From positions 2,046,001 to 2,110,000 of the forward strand of contig CBDDKS010000006.1 in assembly GCA_965230335.1 (NCBI GenBank): a stretch of DNA of 64,000 nt. Direction: 5' to 3'. Both the position numbers and the translations under genes were made by a program. The stretch is from CBDDKS01 sp965230335 (lineage in GTDB: Bacteria; Pseudomonadota; Gammaproteobacteria; Enterobacterales; Kangiellaceae). Shown here in pieces: positions 25,106 through 34,159 of this stretch (position 1 is the stretch's first letter; every line of letters begins with the position of its first letter). The notes below the pieces were generated by a model, which was not told the origin of the DNA, did no database searches, and was given only the letters and a program-made list of their open reading frames with translations.

Positions 25106-26119
25106 TTGGCCATTCACATTTTAGGTATTGAAACATCCTGTGATGAAACGGGTGTTGCAATATATAAAGAAAATCAAGGTATTATCGCTCAATCTTTGGC
25201 AAGTCAGGTTGATTTGCATGCTGAATATGGTGGCGTGGTTCCAGAGTTGGCTTCAAGAGATCATATCCGTAAAACAGCCTTATTAACTCGAGAGGTGTTA
25301 CAACAGGCTAATTTGACCAAGGCCGATATCAATGGGGTAGCTTATACACAAGGGCCAGGTTTGGTGGGTGCTTTGCTTGTGGGGGCAACTTTTGCAAAAA
25401 GCCTCGCTTTTGGTTGGGGATGCCCGGCAATAGGGATTCATCATATGGAAGGACATCTGGTTGCTGCATTATTGGGTGATAACCCACCTGAGTGTCCCTT
25501 TGTGGCCTTATTGGTTTCTGGTGGACACACGATGCTTATTGCTGTTGAGCAATTGGGCTGCTATCAGGTATTGGGAGAATCGATTGATGATGCGGCTGGA
25601 GAGGCGTTTGATAAAACAGCCAAATTGATGGGTTTAGGATATCCAGGTGGTCCTGCCTTAGCTCAGCTGGCAGAAAAAGGAAGAAAAGGGCAGTTTCATT
25701 TTCCAAGGCCAATGACAGACAGGCCTGGATTGGATATGAGTTTTAGTGGATTAAAAACCTATGCTGCCAATACACTGCAAGCTCATGATAACAGTGATGC
25801 ACAAGTCTTGGCAGATATTGCCTTGGCATTTGAAGAAGCCGTGGCAGATACTTTAGTGATCAAATGCCGACGTGCATTACAATCAGTGAATTATTCCCGA
25901 TTGGTGGTTGCTGGTGGTGTGAGTGCTAATAAACGGTTAAGGGCGTCGCTGAATGGTTTAATGAAAAAGATGGGAGGTGAGGTGTATTATCCGGCATTTG
26001 AATATTGTACGGATAATGGTGCTATGATTGCCTTTGCAGGATATTTACGTTACATGAAACAACAAAAGGAATCACTGAATATACAAGTTAAGCCACGATG
26101 GCCAATGTCTGAACTATAA
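25106..26119 (+). CDS. tsaD: tRNA N6-threonylcarbamoyladenosine transferase TsaD
   Basis: Catalytic subunit (with TsaB/E) that places threonylcarbamoyl on A37 of ANN-decoding tRNAs. It has the ASKHA fold: GIETSCDETGVAIY, ELASRDHIRKTALL, the metal-binding HHMEGHL near residue 112, LVSGGHTMLI, GEAFDKTAKLMGLGYPGGP and VAGGVSANKRLR. The length of 337 aa is normal. It starts at TTG 25106 behind GGGGGAG; no ATG fits the conserved N-terminus. Confidence 0.97.
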   Translation: MAIHILGIETSCDETGVAIYKENQGIIAQSLASQVDLHAEYGGVVPELASRDHIRKTALLTREVLQQANLTKADINGVAYTQGPGLVGALLVGATFAKSLAFGWGCPAIGIHHMEGHLVAALLGDNPPECPFVALLVSGGHTMLIAVEQLGCYQVLGESIDDAAGEAFDKTAKLMGLGYPGGPALAQLAEKGRKGQFHFPRPMTDRPGLDMSFSGLKTYAANTLQAHDNSDAQVLADIALAFEEAVADTLVIKCRRALQSVNYSRLVVAGGVSANKRLRASLNGLMKKMGGEVYYPAFEYCTDNGAMIAFAGYLRYMKQQKESLNIQVKPRWPMSEL

Positions 26120-26140
26120 AAGATAAACAGGCTCTAGTTA
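26112..26140 (+). repeat. Dispersed repeat copy overlapping the tsaD stop
   Basis: AACTATAAAAGATAAACAG (26112-26130), identical to 12216-12234, includes the tsaD TAA and continues GCTCTAGTTA. It is the best single-arm copy of the family. Confidence 0.65.
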
Positions 26141-26715
26141 AATCTGCGACGAATATTGGAATGATGGCGCAAAATAAGCAAGCCGCTTAAACACAATATA
26201 ATAAGACATTGTGCTGTAAAAAATAAATAAGCAAATAAAGCAATAAAGCATGCTGTGATAATTGAAGATAGTGCAGCCCGCTCGAAAATTATCTGACAGG
26301 CTATCCAAATACCGACAGCTACAAGGCTTAATTGCAGATTGAGGGCAATTAAAATACCAAAATAGGTAGCAACACCTTTTCCTCCTTTTAATCCAAAAAA
26401 TAAAGGATAAATATGGCCTAAAAAAACGGAGAAGCCTGCCAGGTGAACCCAGTGTTCGGGTAGTGTTAATAACTGACTGATTTTGACAGCAACAAATCCT
26501 TTTAGACAATCACCAACTAAAGTAATAACGGCTGCTTTTTTGCCGCTGGTTCTTAGTACGTTGGTTGCACCAGGATTACCGGAACCACCACTTCTGGGAT
26601 CAGGGTAACCTAATAGCTGACAGGTGATAATGGCGGTGGATACGGAGCCTAAAAGATAAGCTGTCAAGATAACTAAAAAACCAATAATGATGTTAGTGGT
26701 TGGAAAATCTATCAT
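26134..26715 (-). CDS. plsY: Glycerol-3-phosphate acyltransferase PlsY
   Basis: Inner-membrane enzyme that transfers acyl from acyl-phosphate to glycerol 3-phosphate, the first phospholipid step. It is a multi-helix membrane protein with the three signature loops: LGYPDPRSGGSGNPGATNVL, GHIYPLFFGLKGGKGVATYFG and the later AALSSIITA region. At 193 aa it is normal. It lies between tsaD and folB in the conserved tsaD/plsY/folB order and is transcribed against them. Confidence 0.96.
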   Translation of the reverse strand: MIDFPTTNIIIGFLVILTAYLLGSVSTAIITCQLLGYPDPRSGGSGNPGATNVLRTSGKKAAVITLVGDCLKGFVAVKISQLLTLPEHWVHLAGFSVFLGHIYPLFFGLKGGKGVATYFGILIALNLQLSLVAVGIWIACQIIFERAALSSIITACFIALFAYLFFTAQCLIILCLSGLLILRHHSNIRRRFN

Positions 26716-26894
26716 TCGTATAGTGTCGGTTGCTCTCTTATAGTCAATCCAGCTGATAGTTATCTTTTATGGAGATGTTAATAGGGTGTGGTGATAAACA
26801 CAATCATATTTAGTGTACCTGAAATGCTTGGGTTACGGTATCATGAGGCTCTAGACCTTAGATTAAATTTAAAAATTCCCGGGAGGCCATCACA

Positions 26895-27254
26895 TTGGAT
26901 CGCGTATTTATTGAGCAGCTTGAAATAGAGACGATTATTGGTATTTTTGATTGGGAGCGAAAGGTTCGACAAAAAGTGACTTTTGATATAGAAATGCAAT
27001 CAGATATTCGATTAGCTGCTAAAACAGATCATATTGATCAGGCTCTGGATTATAAAGATATTGCTAAAAAAGTGATTGCCTTTGTTGAAGCCAGTGAATT
27101 TCAATTGGTTGAAACCTTGGCAGAAAAAGTTGCACAGTTAATTTTGACACAGTGTCCAGTGACCTGGTTACGTTTAAAATTAAGTAAAGTGGGTGCCGTC
27201 CGTGGTTCAAAATCGGTTGGTGTCATCATTGAGCGTGATGTAGATGATGTTTAA
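26895..27254 (+). CDS. folB: Dihydroneopterin aldolase
   Basis: Folate pathway enzyme that converts dihydroneopterin to 6-hydroxymethyl-dihydropterin and glycolaldehyde. Typical features are FIEQLEIETIIGIFDWERK with the conserved E/G/W residues, DYKDIAKKVIAFVEAS, QLVETLAEKVA and LKLSKVGAVRGSKSVGVIIE (catalytic Lys). The length of 119 aa is normal. It starts at TTG 26895 behind GGGAGG. folK follows 49 bases later. Confidence 0.95.
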   Translation: MDRVFIEQLEIETIIGIFDWERKVRQKVTFDIEMQSDIRLAAKTDHIDQALDYKDIAKKVIAFVEASEFQLVETLAEKVAQLILTQCPVTWLRLKLSKVGAVRGSKSVGVIIERDVDDV

Positions 27255-27303
27255 CCTGTTTTTGAATAGGTGATTTAATCATGATATTGAGCAGATAGCG
27301 GTT

Positions 27304-27861
27304 ATGGCGCAAATTTATATCAGTGTTGGTACAAATGTTAATCGACAGCAGAATATTCATTTCTGCTTACAAAAAATATATGCACATTGGCAGAAAATCA
27401 ATCTATCGTCTTTATACGACACACAGGCAGTTGGTTTTTCTGGCAATAATTTTTACAATATGGTGATTGGTTTCGAAACGGATGAAACTATAGAACACAT
27501 CGTGGACATTTTAAAAAATATTGAAGTACAGGCTGGTCGGCAACAGAATATAGAAAAATTCAGTGATAGAACTTTGGATCTCGATTTACTGACTTATGAT
27601 GATAAAGTATGTCAGGAGCCGATTGTTTTACCCAGACCAGAAATTTTATACCATGCTTTTGTCTTACTGCCTTTTTCAGAATTGGCACCAGACTGGATTC
27701 ATCCAGAGATGAATCAATCGTTACAAGTCTTATGGGAAGCTTTTGATGCCGATAATCAAAGTATTACTAAAGTTGATGATTTGGAAACAATGAAATCTTT
27801 TAGACGAGAAAGTATGCTTACACAAAAACATATTGTTAAAAAAGAAGATAGTATTCGATAA
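27304..27861 (+). CDS. folK: Hydroxymethyl-dihydropterin pyrophosphokinase
   Basis: Transfers pyrophosphate from ATP to hydroxymethyl-dihydropterin in folate synthesis. Visible are IYISVGTNVNRQQNIHFCLQ, the pterin-binding YNMVIGFET, the magnesium-binding DRTLDLDLLTYDD and LPRPEILYHAFVLLPFSEL. At 185 aa it is slightly longer than E. coli FolK because of a charged tail. It follows folB and precedes a pteridine-reductase-like SDR, so three pterin genes sit together. Confidence 0.95.
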   Translation: MAQIYISVGTNVNRQQNIHFCLQKIYAHWQKINLSSLYDTQAVGFSGNNFYNMVIGFETDETIEHIVDILKNIEVQAGRQQNIEKFSDRTLDLDLLTYDDKVCQEPIVLPRPEILYHAFVLLPFSELAPDWIHPEMNQSLQVLWEAFDADNQSITKVDDLETMKSFRRESMLTQKHIVKKEDSIR

Positions 27862-27865
27862 TCTT

Positions 27866-28618
27866 ATGGTGCAATGTAACCCAAAAACAATAAACAAAAA
27901 ACCGGTTGCTCTCATTACAGGCTCCGCTGTGAGAATAGGTCACAGTATTGCAACTTATTTAGGGCAACAGGGATTTGACTTGATTTTACATTATGGACAG
28001 TCTGATTCAGAAGCACAGCAATTAAAAAAAATATTGGATGAACAATCAGTTAAAAGTTACTTATTGCAAGCTGATTTATCCAATAAAGAAAAAACAGATT
28101 CATTCTTTGCAAGCATACCATCAGCATTTAAACCGGTTACATTGTTAATGAATAGTGCAGCTGTTTTTCCTGAAGATGATGAGTGGCAACACTTGAGCTC
28201 CCATTGGGATCACATTATGTCCATTAATGCTTATGCCCCTTTATCATTGAGCCAACAATTAGCCTGTGAGGCTGCTGAAAATAATAGTCAGGCACAAATT
28301 ATTAATATTATTGATGCACGCTTGACAAAACCTGATAGTGATCATTTTGTCTATCGTTTGGCAAAATCAGTGCTTAAAGAAGCGACATTGAATTTTTCAA
28401 AAGCATTGGCACCGGATATAAGAGTGAATGCTTTGGCATTGGGGGCTATTCTGGCACCACCTGGTGCACCTCAAGATCATTTAAAGCGACTATCAAAACG
28501 TATTCCATTACAAAAAACGGGTGATTTAAAACAAGTTAATCAGGCCATTCAGTATTTATTGGAACAGGATTTTGTGACAGGAGAAGTATTAACTCTAGAT
28601 GGCGGTGAGTTTTTATAA
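27866..28618 (+). CDS. folM: FolM/PTR1-like pteridine reductase (SDR)
   Basis: Short-chain dehydrogenase likely to reduce dihydromonapterin or dihydrofolate with NADPH. The nucleotide loop ALITGSAVRIGHSIATYL has the PTR1-type RIG rather than SGIG. The catalytic stretch is IINIIDARL...VYRLAKSVLK, with Asp in place of Ser before the YxxxK pair, as in PTR1 and FolM. It ends LTLDGGEFL. ATG 27866, five bases after folK, is chosen over an upstream TTG (27833) that lies inside folK. The context of folB-folK supports a pterin substrate. Confidence 0.85.
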   Translation: MVQCNPKTINKKPVALITGSAVRIGHSIATYLGQQGFDLILHYGQSDSEAQQLKKILDEQSVKSYLLQADLSNKEKTDSFFASIPSAFKPVTLLMNSAAVFPEDDEWQHLSSHWDHIMSINAYAPLSLSQQLACEAAENNSQAQIINIIDARLTKPDSDHFVYRLAKSVLKEATLNFSKALAPDIRVNALALGAILAPPGAPQDHLKRLSKRIPLQKTGDLKQVNQAIQYLLEQDFVTGEVLTLDGGEFL

Positions 28619-28622
28619 GTCT

Positions 28623-29840
28623 ATGGAAAAAGAAGAAAAACAATACATTCAAAATATACAAACCTTTTGTGACAAGATAGATGCACCTTATCCATCAAAG
28701 GAGGCTATGAAAAGTAGTTTTTTGTTAAATGAAATGATGATAAAAAGGACAGCGGAGAAAAAAAATAATAGGTTATTGAGTATACCGGAATTTGTTGAAC
28801 ACTGTTTGTATGAACCGGAACTGGGCTACTATATGAAATCCTCCATACCTTTTGGAGAAGAGGGTGATTTTGTAACTGCGCCAGAAATATCGGAACACTT
28901 TGGTGAATGTATAGCGCATAGTTTATTGTCATTATTAAAAGAAGGTGAGACAAGTATTTATGAATTTGGTGGTGGTACAGGACGTCTGGCCATTCAAATA
29001 TTAAAGACATTAGAAAAAAATAATATTATTTTGGATACATACACCATTATTGAAAAATCAAAATATTTACAGGTATTACAAAAGCAACAGATAGAAAAAG
29101 AAAATTTATCAACACCGATACAGTGGGAGGATGAACTCAAAGAAACGTCAGTGAATGGCGTATTCATTGCTAATGAAGTATTGGATGCCATTCCGGCACA
29201 TCAGTTTCGATGGGTTCAAGATACTTTTGAGGAACGTTGCCTTATCTGGCAAAATGAACAATGGCAATTTACCTGGCGACGAGAACTGTCAGATGAATTA
29301 CAATCCTGGTTACAACAGCATCAGGATAAACAACAATGGCAATCGGATGTGCTTTATGAAGCAGGTCCCAGACGTTGTCAGTGGATTCACCAATTGGCAG
29401 CAAAATTACAACGAGGCGTGTTATTACTGATGGACTATGGGTATGGTGCAGAAGAATTTTTTCATCAGGAACGCTGTCAGGGGACGTTTCACTGCTATTA
29501 TCGACATAGAAAACATTCAGATTTTCAGTACTTGCTAGGTTTACAGGACATTAGTGCCCATGTGAACTTTTCTGAAATATGTTTTGCTGCAGAAAATGCA
29601 GGTTTGAATTTATTGGGGTATACCACACAGGCTGATTTTTTAATGCGTCATGGTATTTTAGAGACACATCAGGAGAATACAAAGAATGATGTCATAGAAA
29701 GAACCCGGTATTCCCAAATCTTACAGAAGCTGCTGATGCCTTCAGAAATGGGAGAGTTAATTAAAGTCATTGCCTTTCACAAAAACATTAGAGAAAATGT
29801 ACAACCTTTAATACCCAATACACTGGACTCGCGACTTTAA
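28623..29840 (+). CDS. MidA/NDUFAF7-type SAM-dependent methyltransferase
   Basis: Class I methyltransferase of the COG1565 family; the mitochondrial member methylates an arginine of complex I, while bacterial targets are unproven. Conserved are IPEFVEHCLYEPELGYYM, GDFVTAPEISEHFGE, the AdoMet loop IYEFGGGTGRLAIQIL, GVFIANEVLDAIPAHQFRW and LLLMDYGYGAEEF. ATG 28623 follows the folM stop by four bases; an in-frame ATG at 28599 would overlap folM by 20. Its stop overlaps the next gene's start by one base. Confidence 0.88.
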   Translation: MEKEEKQYIQNIQTFCDKIDAPYPSKEAMKSSFLLNEMMIKRTAEKKNNRLLSIPEFVEHCLYEPELGYYMKSSIPFGEEGDFVTAPEISEHFGECIAHSLLSLLKEGETSIYEFGGGTGRLAIQILKTLEKNNIILDTYTIIEKSKYLQVLQKQQIEKENLSTPIQWEDELKETSVNGVFIANEVLDAIPAHQFRWVQDTFEERCLIWQNEQWQFTWRRELSDELQSWLQQHQDKQQWQSDVLYEAGPRRCQWIHQLAAKLQRGVLLLMDYGYGAEEFFHQERCQGTFHCYYRHRKHSDFQYLLGLQDISAHVNFSEICFAAENAGLNLLGYTTQADFLMRHGILETHQENTKNDVIERTRYSQILQKLLMPSEMGELIKVIAFHKNIRENVQPLIPNTLDSRL

Positions 29841-30097
29841 TGAAATCGGTTTTACCCATTATATTGTGTTATTTTGTCATATTCCCATCATATGCGTATG
29901 CTGTTGAAAAGCTCAGCTGGGGAACTCATGGTCTAATGGCATTATCCATTGCGACTTTGGTCTCTATTGTATTGGTTGCCCGTCATAAAGCATTAACCCA
30001 TTGGTTAGGACGTATACTGACTTTTGGTTTATATTTTTGGGTATTGATTTTTTTTCAGGCGATTCTTTATGGTATCTATTATGGCTTTTTTCGTTAA
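29840..30097 (+). CDS. Small membrane protein of unknown function
   Basis: This 85-aa protein has a possible signal peptide or first helix (VLPIILCYFVIFPSYAYA), a central helix (GLMALSIATLVSIVLVA) and a C-terminal aromatic-rich helix (ILTFGLYFWVLIFFQAILYG). The ATG shares a base with the upstream methyltransferase stop, and uppP starts 42 bases later, so it is part of that operon. No family was recognised. Confidence 0.6.
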   Translation: MKSVLPIILCYFVIFPSYAYAVEKLSWGTHGLMALSIATLVSIVLVARHKALTHWLGRILTFGLYFWVLIFFQAILYGIYYGFFR

Positions 30098-30139
30098 TGT
30101 GTTAATGCTTGATTGTTATAACCGAAAGGTGAGTCAGTA

Positions 30140-30949
30140 ATGGATTGGTTACAGGTTTTATTGCTCGCTATTATTCAGGGATTAACTGAATTTTTACCCA
30201 TTTCCAGTTCAGCACATTTAATTCTGCCAGCACAATTACTCAATTGGGTTGATCAGGGTAATGCGTTTGATGTGGCTTTGCATGTAGGTACTTTACTGGC
30301 GGTCATGTATTATTTTCGACAAGAACTCAAACGAATGAGTATTGCTTTTTTTCGCAGTGGGTTCAGTCAACAGCGAGAGCCTGATGCTAATCTGGCATGG
30401 GCCGTACTTTGGGGAACCATTCCTGTTGGCATAATAGGTTTTTTATTGAATCAGTTTGATATTGTTGATCGTTATTTAAGACATGTTGAAGTGATTGCAG
30501 CAACAACCATTGTCTTTGCATTATTGTTGGCCTGGGTTGAAAAAAAAGCATCTCATCACCGTGATGAATACGATATGGGCTGGTTTGATATTGCGATGGT
30601 TGGTTTTTGCCAGGCATTGGCTTTAATACCTGGCACCAGTCGTAGTGGAGCAACTATGATGGCGGGTTTATGGTTGGGGTTAACCAGAAGTGCCGCAGCC
30701 CGTTTTTCATTTTTATTATCGATTCCAGTCATTTTGCTTTCCGGCGGATTAACAACATTAAAATTGATTCAACAACCTGAACCTGTCAACTGGTTGTATT
30801 TGGCCATTGGCAGTAGTGTGGCAATGTTGTGTGCGTTAGCTTGCATTCATTGGTTTTTAAAACTAGTGGATAAAATTGGCATGATGCCTTTTGTCTGGTA
30901 TCGCCTGGCTTTAGGCGCAGTACTCATTGTATTTATTATTTTGAGATGA
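30140..30949 (+). CDS. uppP: Undecaprenyl-diphosphatase UppP (BacA)
   Basis: Polytopic membrane phosphatase that recycles undecaprenyl pyrophosphate to the lipid carrier for peptidoglycan and LPS; overproduction confers bacitracin resistance. The two signature loops are intact: LAIIQGLTEFLPISSSAHLI at the N-terminus and ALIPGTSRSGATMMAGLWLG in the second half. The length of 269 aa is normal. It is the last gene of the folB-to-uppP run. Confidence 0.97.
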   Translation: MDWLQVLLLAIIQGLTEFLPISSSAHLILPAQLLNWVDQGNAFDVALHVGTLLAVMYYFRQELKRMSIAFFRSGFSQQREPDANLAWAVLWGTIPVGIIGFLLNQFDIVDRYLRHVEVIAATTIVFALLLAWVEKKASHHRDEYDMGWFDIAMVGFCQALALIPGTSRSGATMMAGLWLGLTRSAAARFSFLLSIPVILLSGGLTTLKLIQQPEPVNWLYLAIGSSVAMLCALACIHWFLKLVDKIGMMPFVWYRLALGAVLIVFIILR

Positions 30950-31259
30950 TATTCAAAATCACTTATTAAGATCAATAAACCTTCAGTTAAATTATTTTTT
31001 GAGTCAGAGTCAGTGGAACGCTGTTTCTGAGATAGCCTTTTTTCTGTCCGAGATTTTTTATAATACTTATGAATTGAAAGAATTAGTAATTAATTTTTTT
31101 GAAGTTTAAATGGACTTGACTCAAATCAAAAGATAGAGAAATAGTTGAGTTTTATAGGGAGTTTTTCTTGTTTCGTATGTTTACCTGGATTACGCTGCTT
31201 TCATAATTACAAAAATAAATTTATCTCATTGTTTGTTTAACGCCTAAGAGGAAACACAA
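30950..31259. other. Gene-free gap between uppP and ompW-like gene
   Basis: These 310 AT-rich bases hold no gene, tRNA or strong hairpin. A TATAAT (31059-31064) without a clear -35 and an ACTCAA/TTGAGT inverted repeat near 31118-31150 are the only candidate signals for the following outer-membrane gene. Confidence 0.4.
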
Positions 31260-31946
31260 ATGAAAGTAACACAATTCAAAGCTTTAATAATATGTATGAG
31301 TTTATTATTTAGTCCGTTTATTTTTGCAAAAGAAGGTGATCTTCTTGTTCGGGCAAGAATTATTAATGTGTCGCCCAGCGCAGACAGTGATGTTATTACG
31401 GCTATTGGTGGTGGAACACCGTTAGGGGCTAATGCAACTATTGATGTGGATAGCAAAGTCACATTGGACATCGATTTTACCTGGTTTCTAACCGATCATT
31501 TTGGCTTGGAGCTGTTATTGGATTTATCATCGGTACATGATATTAAAGGAGATGGTGATCTGGCAGGTGCCGGTAAGCTTGGTGAAGCTCGGGTGTTGCC
31601 TCCAGCACTGATTGCACAATATCACTTTTCTCCAAGGAAGCATTCACGGCCTTATGTAGGTGCAGGAATCAATTACACTATCTTTTTTGATGAGGAAACA
31701 ACACCAACAACCACAACGGCTTTAGGAGCAACGTCTACAGGGCTTGATATTGATCCGACCTTAAGTTTTGTTTTACAAGCAGGTATTGATATTGATATTA
31801 ATGAAGATTACTTCTTAAACTTTGATATGAAGTACATGATGTTGGACACAACTGCGACAATTAGTGCCAATGGCTCAGATGCCGCAACAGTGGATTTTGA
31901 TTTGAATCCTTTTGTTTTTGGTGTCGGTTTAGGTATGCGTTTTTAG
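31260..31946 (+). CDS. ompW: OmpW family outer-membrane protein
   Basis: Eight-stranded beta-barrel of the OmpW family, a narrow hydrophobic channel of uncertain substrate. The signal peptide (about 1-23, ending FIFAKEGD) is followed by LLVRARIINVSPSADSD, DVDSKVTLDIDFTWFLTDHFGLELL, LPPALIAQYHFSP, RPYVGAGINYTIFFDE and the terminal GVGLGMRF with its C-terminal Phe, all typical. The length of 228 aa is normal. It is followed by a strong terminator, so it is a single transcript. Confidence 0.95.
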   Translation: MKVTQFKALIICMSLLFSPFIFAKEGDLLVRARIINVSPSADSDVITAIGGGTPLGANATIDVDSKVTLDIDFTWFLTDHFGLELLLDLSSVHDIKGDGDLAGAGKLGEARVLPPALIAQYHFSPRKHSRPYVGAGINYTIFFDEETTPTTTTALGATSTGLDIDPTLSFVLQAGIDIDINEDYFLNFDMKYMMLDTTATISANGSDAATVDFDLNPFVFGVGLGMRF

Positions 31947-31965
31947 TGATTGGAATGATACGATG

Positions 31966-31993
31966 AAGGCGAGCAAAAGCTCGCTTTCTTTTT
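31966..31993 (+). terminator. Rho-independent terminator after ompW-like gene
   Basis: AAGGCGAGC-AAAA-GCTCGCTTT (9-bp stem with one G-U) is followed by CTTTTT, 19 bases after the stop. Confidence 0.88.
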
Positions 31994-32173
31994 GATATAT
32001 ATAGAAATAATGGAAACGTCACTGTCATAGCACAGGTATTCATTATTTTGGGGTAGTGTTATTTTTTGCGATGAAAGGCAAATAATCTCCAGGTTTTATT
32101 TCCTTTTGTTTTATAGGGGCTATACTGATCATGTAAAAAGAGCTTTTTTAATCAACCTGAGATTTTATGAATT

Positions 32174-33097
32174 ATGGCTATGCAGTTCAATTATTCATAT
32201 AAAGAATGCTTGCAACGGAGTCAAACCGCGCAATGGGATCTGGATTATTTTTATGATATTAATCTGGATTTTTCAAAACCTTTTCTTCCAGAACACTTAG
32301 CTAAAACAGAGCCATTAACTATGTTATCAGACAAGGAACGTTTGTACTTAAATCAAATTAGAGGTTATTCCTATGCGTATCTTTTTCGATTTATAGAAGA
32401 ATATATTATTAGTCTGGTTGATGGCTTATTGAAGGAAGAGTCGGATGAGACACGGGATAAAGCTTTATCTATATTTTTGGAAGAAGAAAAGAAACATCAG
32501 GCATTGTTTAAATATTTTGAAAAAGAATTTGTAAAAGGATTTTCTGTTCAATGTGATGTTATTGGTGGTATGAAGCAAGCTTCAGAAACCATATTGGCTC
32601 ATTCACCACTCAGTGTGATGTTATTCACAACCATGTTGGAGTGGTTAACACAATCTCATTATATGGCTTATTTCAGTGGTAAAAAAGGAGACAGCCTGCT
32701 GATAGATGATTCTTTTAAAGAGTTGTTTAGATTACATTGGGTGGAAGAAGCACAACATGCACGTCTTGATGCACTAGAAACCTTACGTCTTGCGAAAGAT
32801 ATGCAAACTGATGAGATTGATGTGAATATCCAAGAGTGTTTACAAATGTGTAATCTGTTAATCAATATGATGGCGCAACAGGCTGTCTGTGATTTATCCA
32901 GTTTGGAACGAGTAATTGGAAGAACATTAGAAGAACAGGATAAAGAGATTATTATAAAACAACAACAGCAAGCTTATACCTTTAGTTTTATTACACTGGG
33001 TTTAGTTAACAGACATTTTAAAAATTTATTGGGAGAACTGTCGGATAATGCAGAATTCATTGTGAATGAATACGTGGAGGGTTTGATCAATGACTGA
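32174..33097 (+). CDS. Ferritin-like di-iron protein (AurF-like), head of a signalling operon
   Basis: All-helical protein of 307 aa with the six ligands of a di-iron carboxylate centre: Glu75/76 in RFIEEYI, Glu105 and His108 in LEEEKKHQ, Glu156 in MLEWL, Glu192 and His195 in VEEAQHARLDA. The E, ExxH, E, ExxH order over four helices resembles AurF-type N-oxygenases and related ferritin-like proteins. There is no signal peptide or membrane segment. It overlaps the downstream histidine kinase by 8 bases and the two are surely co-translated. A sensor of oxygen, NO or peroxide, or an enzyme, are both possible; family membership is inferred from motifs. Confidence 0.72.
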   Translation: MAMQFNYSYKECLQRSQTAQWDLDYFYDINLDFSKPFLPEHLAKTEPLTMLSDKERLYLNQIRGYSYAYLFRFIEEYIISLVDGLLKEESDETRDKALSIFLEEEKKHQALFKYFEKEFVKGFSVQCDVIGGMKQASETILAHSPLSVMLFTTMLEWLTQSHYMAYFSGKKGDSLLIDDSFKELFRLHWVEEAQHARLDALETLRLAKDMQTDEIDVNIQECLQMCNLLINMMAQQAVCDLSSLERVIGRTLEEQDKEIIIKQQQQAYTFSFITLGLVNRHFKNLLGELSDNAEFIVNEYVEGLIND

Positions 33098-34139
33098 AGA
33101 CAGTAAAAAAAGTTTGGCAACTGATTTATTTCAGATTGGTAGTGGAGTTGGTGAAGCAGAATTACTCGAAATTTATCGAGATTTACTGGAAAATATTCTA
33201 TGGGAGAATTCGAATACTATTAATGAATTAAAAAAATCTGAACGTCAGTTAAAGCGAGAGGCAGAAGAAAGAGATCGACTGGAAGCCGAATTAAGAATGG
33301 CACAAAAAATGGAAGCTGTGGGCCAATTGGCTGCAGGTATTGCACACGAAATTAATACGCCGACACAGTTTATCAGTGATAATATCCACTTTATTACAGA
33401 TTGTATGGATGATTTAAAAAAGGTGATACAGCAAGCCATGACATTAGCTGAAACGATAGAAAAAGGAGAAGCCAATGCTGACCATGCACAAGCCTTTAAA
33501 GAGTTATATGAAGAGGCTGATATGGAGTATTTTTTTGAAGAAGCGCCGGTGGCTTTAGAGCAGTGTCATGAAGGTATTGACAGAGTGCGTACCATTGTTC
33601 AGTCCATGAAAGAGTTTTCCCATCCGGGAGCTGATCCAGATGCTGTCTCTGGTGTTGATTTGAATAGTACCATTCGCAATACCGTGACTGTAGCAACTAA
33701 TGAGTGGAAGTATGTTGCTGAAGTAGAATTAAATCTGGAAGAAAATTTACCGATTATTCAGGCTATTTCGAGTGAAATAAAACAGGTGATATTGAATTTA
33801 ATTGTGAATGCAGCCCATGCTATTGCTGATTCACAAAAATCAGAAAAAGGCAAAATCACCATATCGACTGCTTTTGATGAAGGATTTGTTGAGGTCAGAA
33901 TCACTGATACTGGCACAGGTATTCCCGAGAAAGTACGTGATAAATTATTTGAACCTTTTTTTACAACCAAAGAAGTCGGCAAAGGTACTGGACAGGGACT
34001 TTATATTTCTCACAAGGTGATAGTACAGAATCATGGTGGTTCTTTAAAATTTGAAACAACATTAGATGTAGGTACGACCTTTATCATCCGGTTGCCTGTC
34101 AGTATTACGGATGCAAACCAAAACAAAACGGCTGAATAG
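33090..34139 (+). CDS. Soluble histidine kinase without a recognised input domain
   Basis: 349-aa cytosolic kinase. The first 50 residues match no sensor domain; a coiled coil (about 50-80, SERQLKREAEERDRLEAEL) leads into H-box GIAHEINTPTQF with His86. The long dimerisation helices contain an acidic insert (about 120-150). The ATPase core has NLIVNAAHAI, DTGTGIPEKVRDKLFEPFFTT and GTGQGLYISHKVI. It overlaps the di-iron gene upstream and precedes two response regulators, so it probably phosphorylates both and may take its signal from the di-iron protein by contact. There are no transmembrane segments. Confidence 0.9.
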   Translation: MTEDSKKSLATDLFQIGSGVGEAELLEIYRDLLENILWENSNTINELKKSERQLKREAEERDRLEAELRMAQKMEAVGQLAAGIAHEINTPTQFISDNIHFITDCMDDLKKVIQQAMTLAETIEKGEANADHAQAFKELYEEADMEYFFEEAPVALEQCHEGIDRVRTIVQSMKEFSHPGADPDAVSGVDLNSTIRNTVTVATNEWKYVAEVELNLEENLPIIQAISSEIKQVILNLIVNAAHAIADSQKSEKGKITISTAFDEGFVEVRITDTGTGIPEKVRDKLFEPFFTTKEVGKGTGQGLYISHKVIVQNHGGSLKFETTLDVGTTFIIRLPVSITDANQNKTAE

Positions 34140-34159
34140 GAACTACGGGAGAGCATCGT

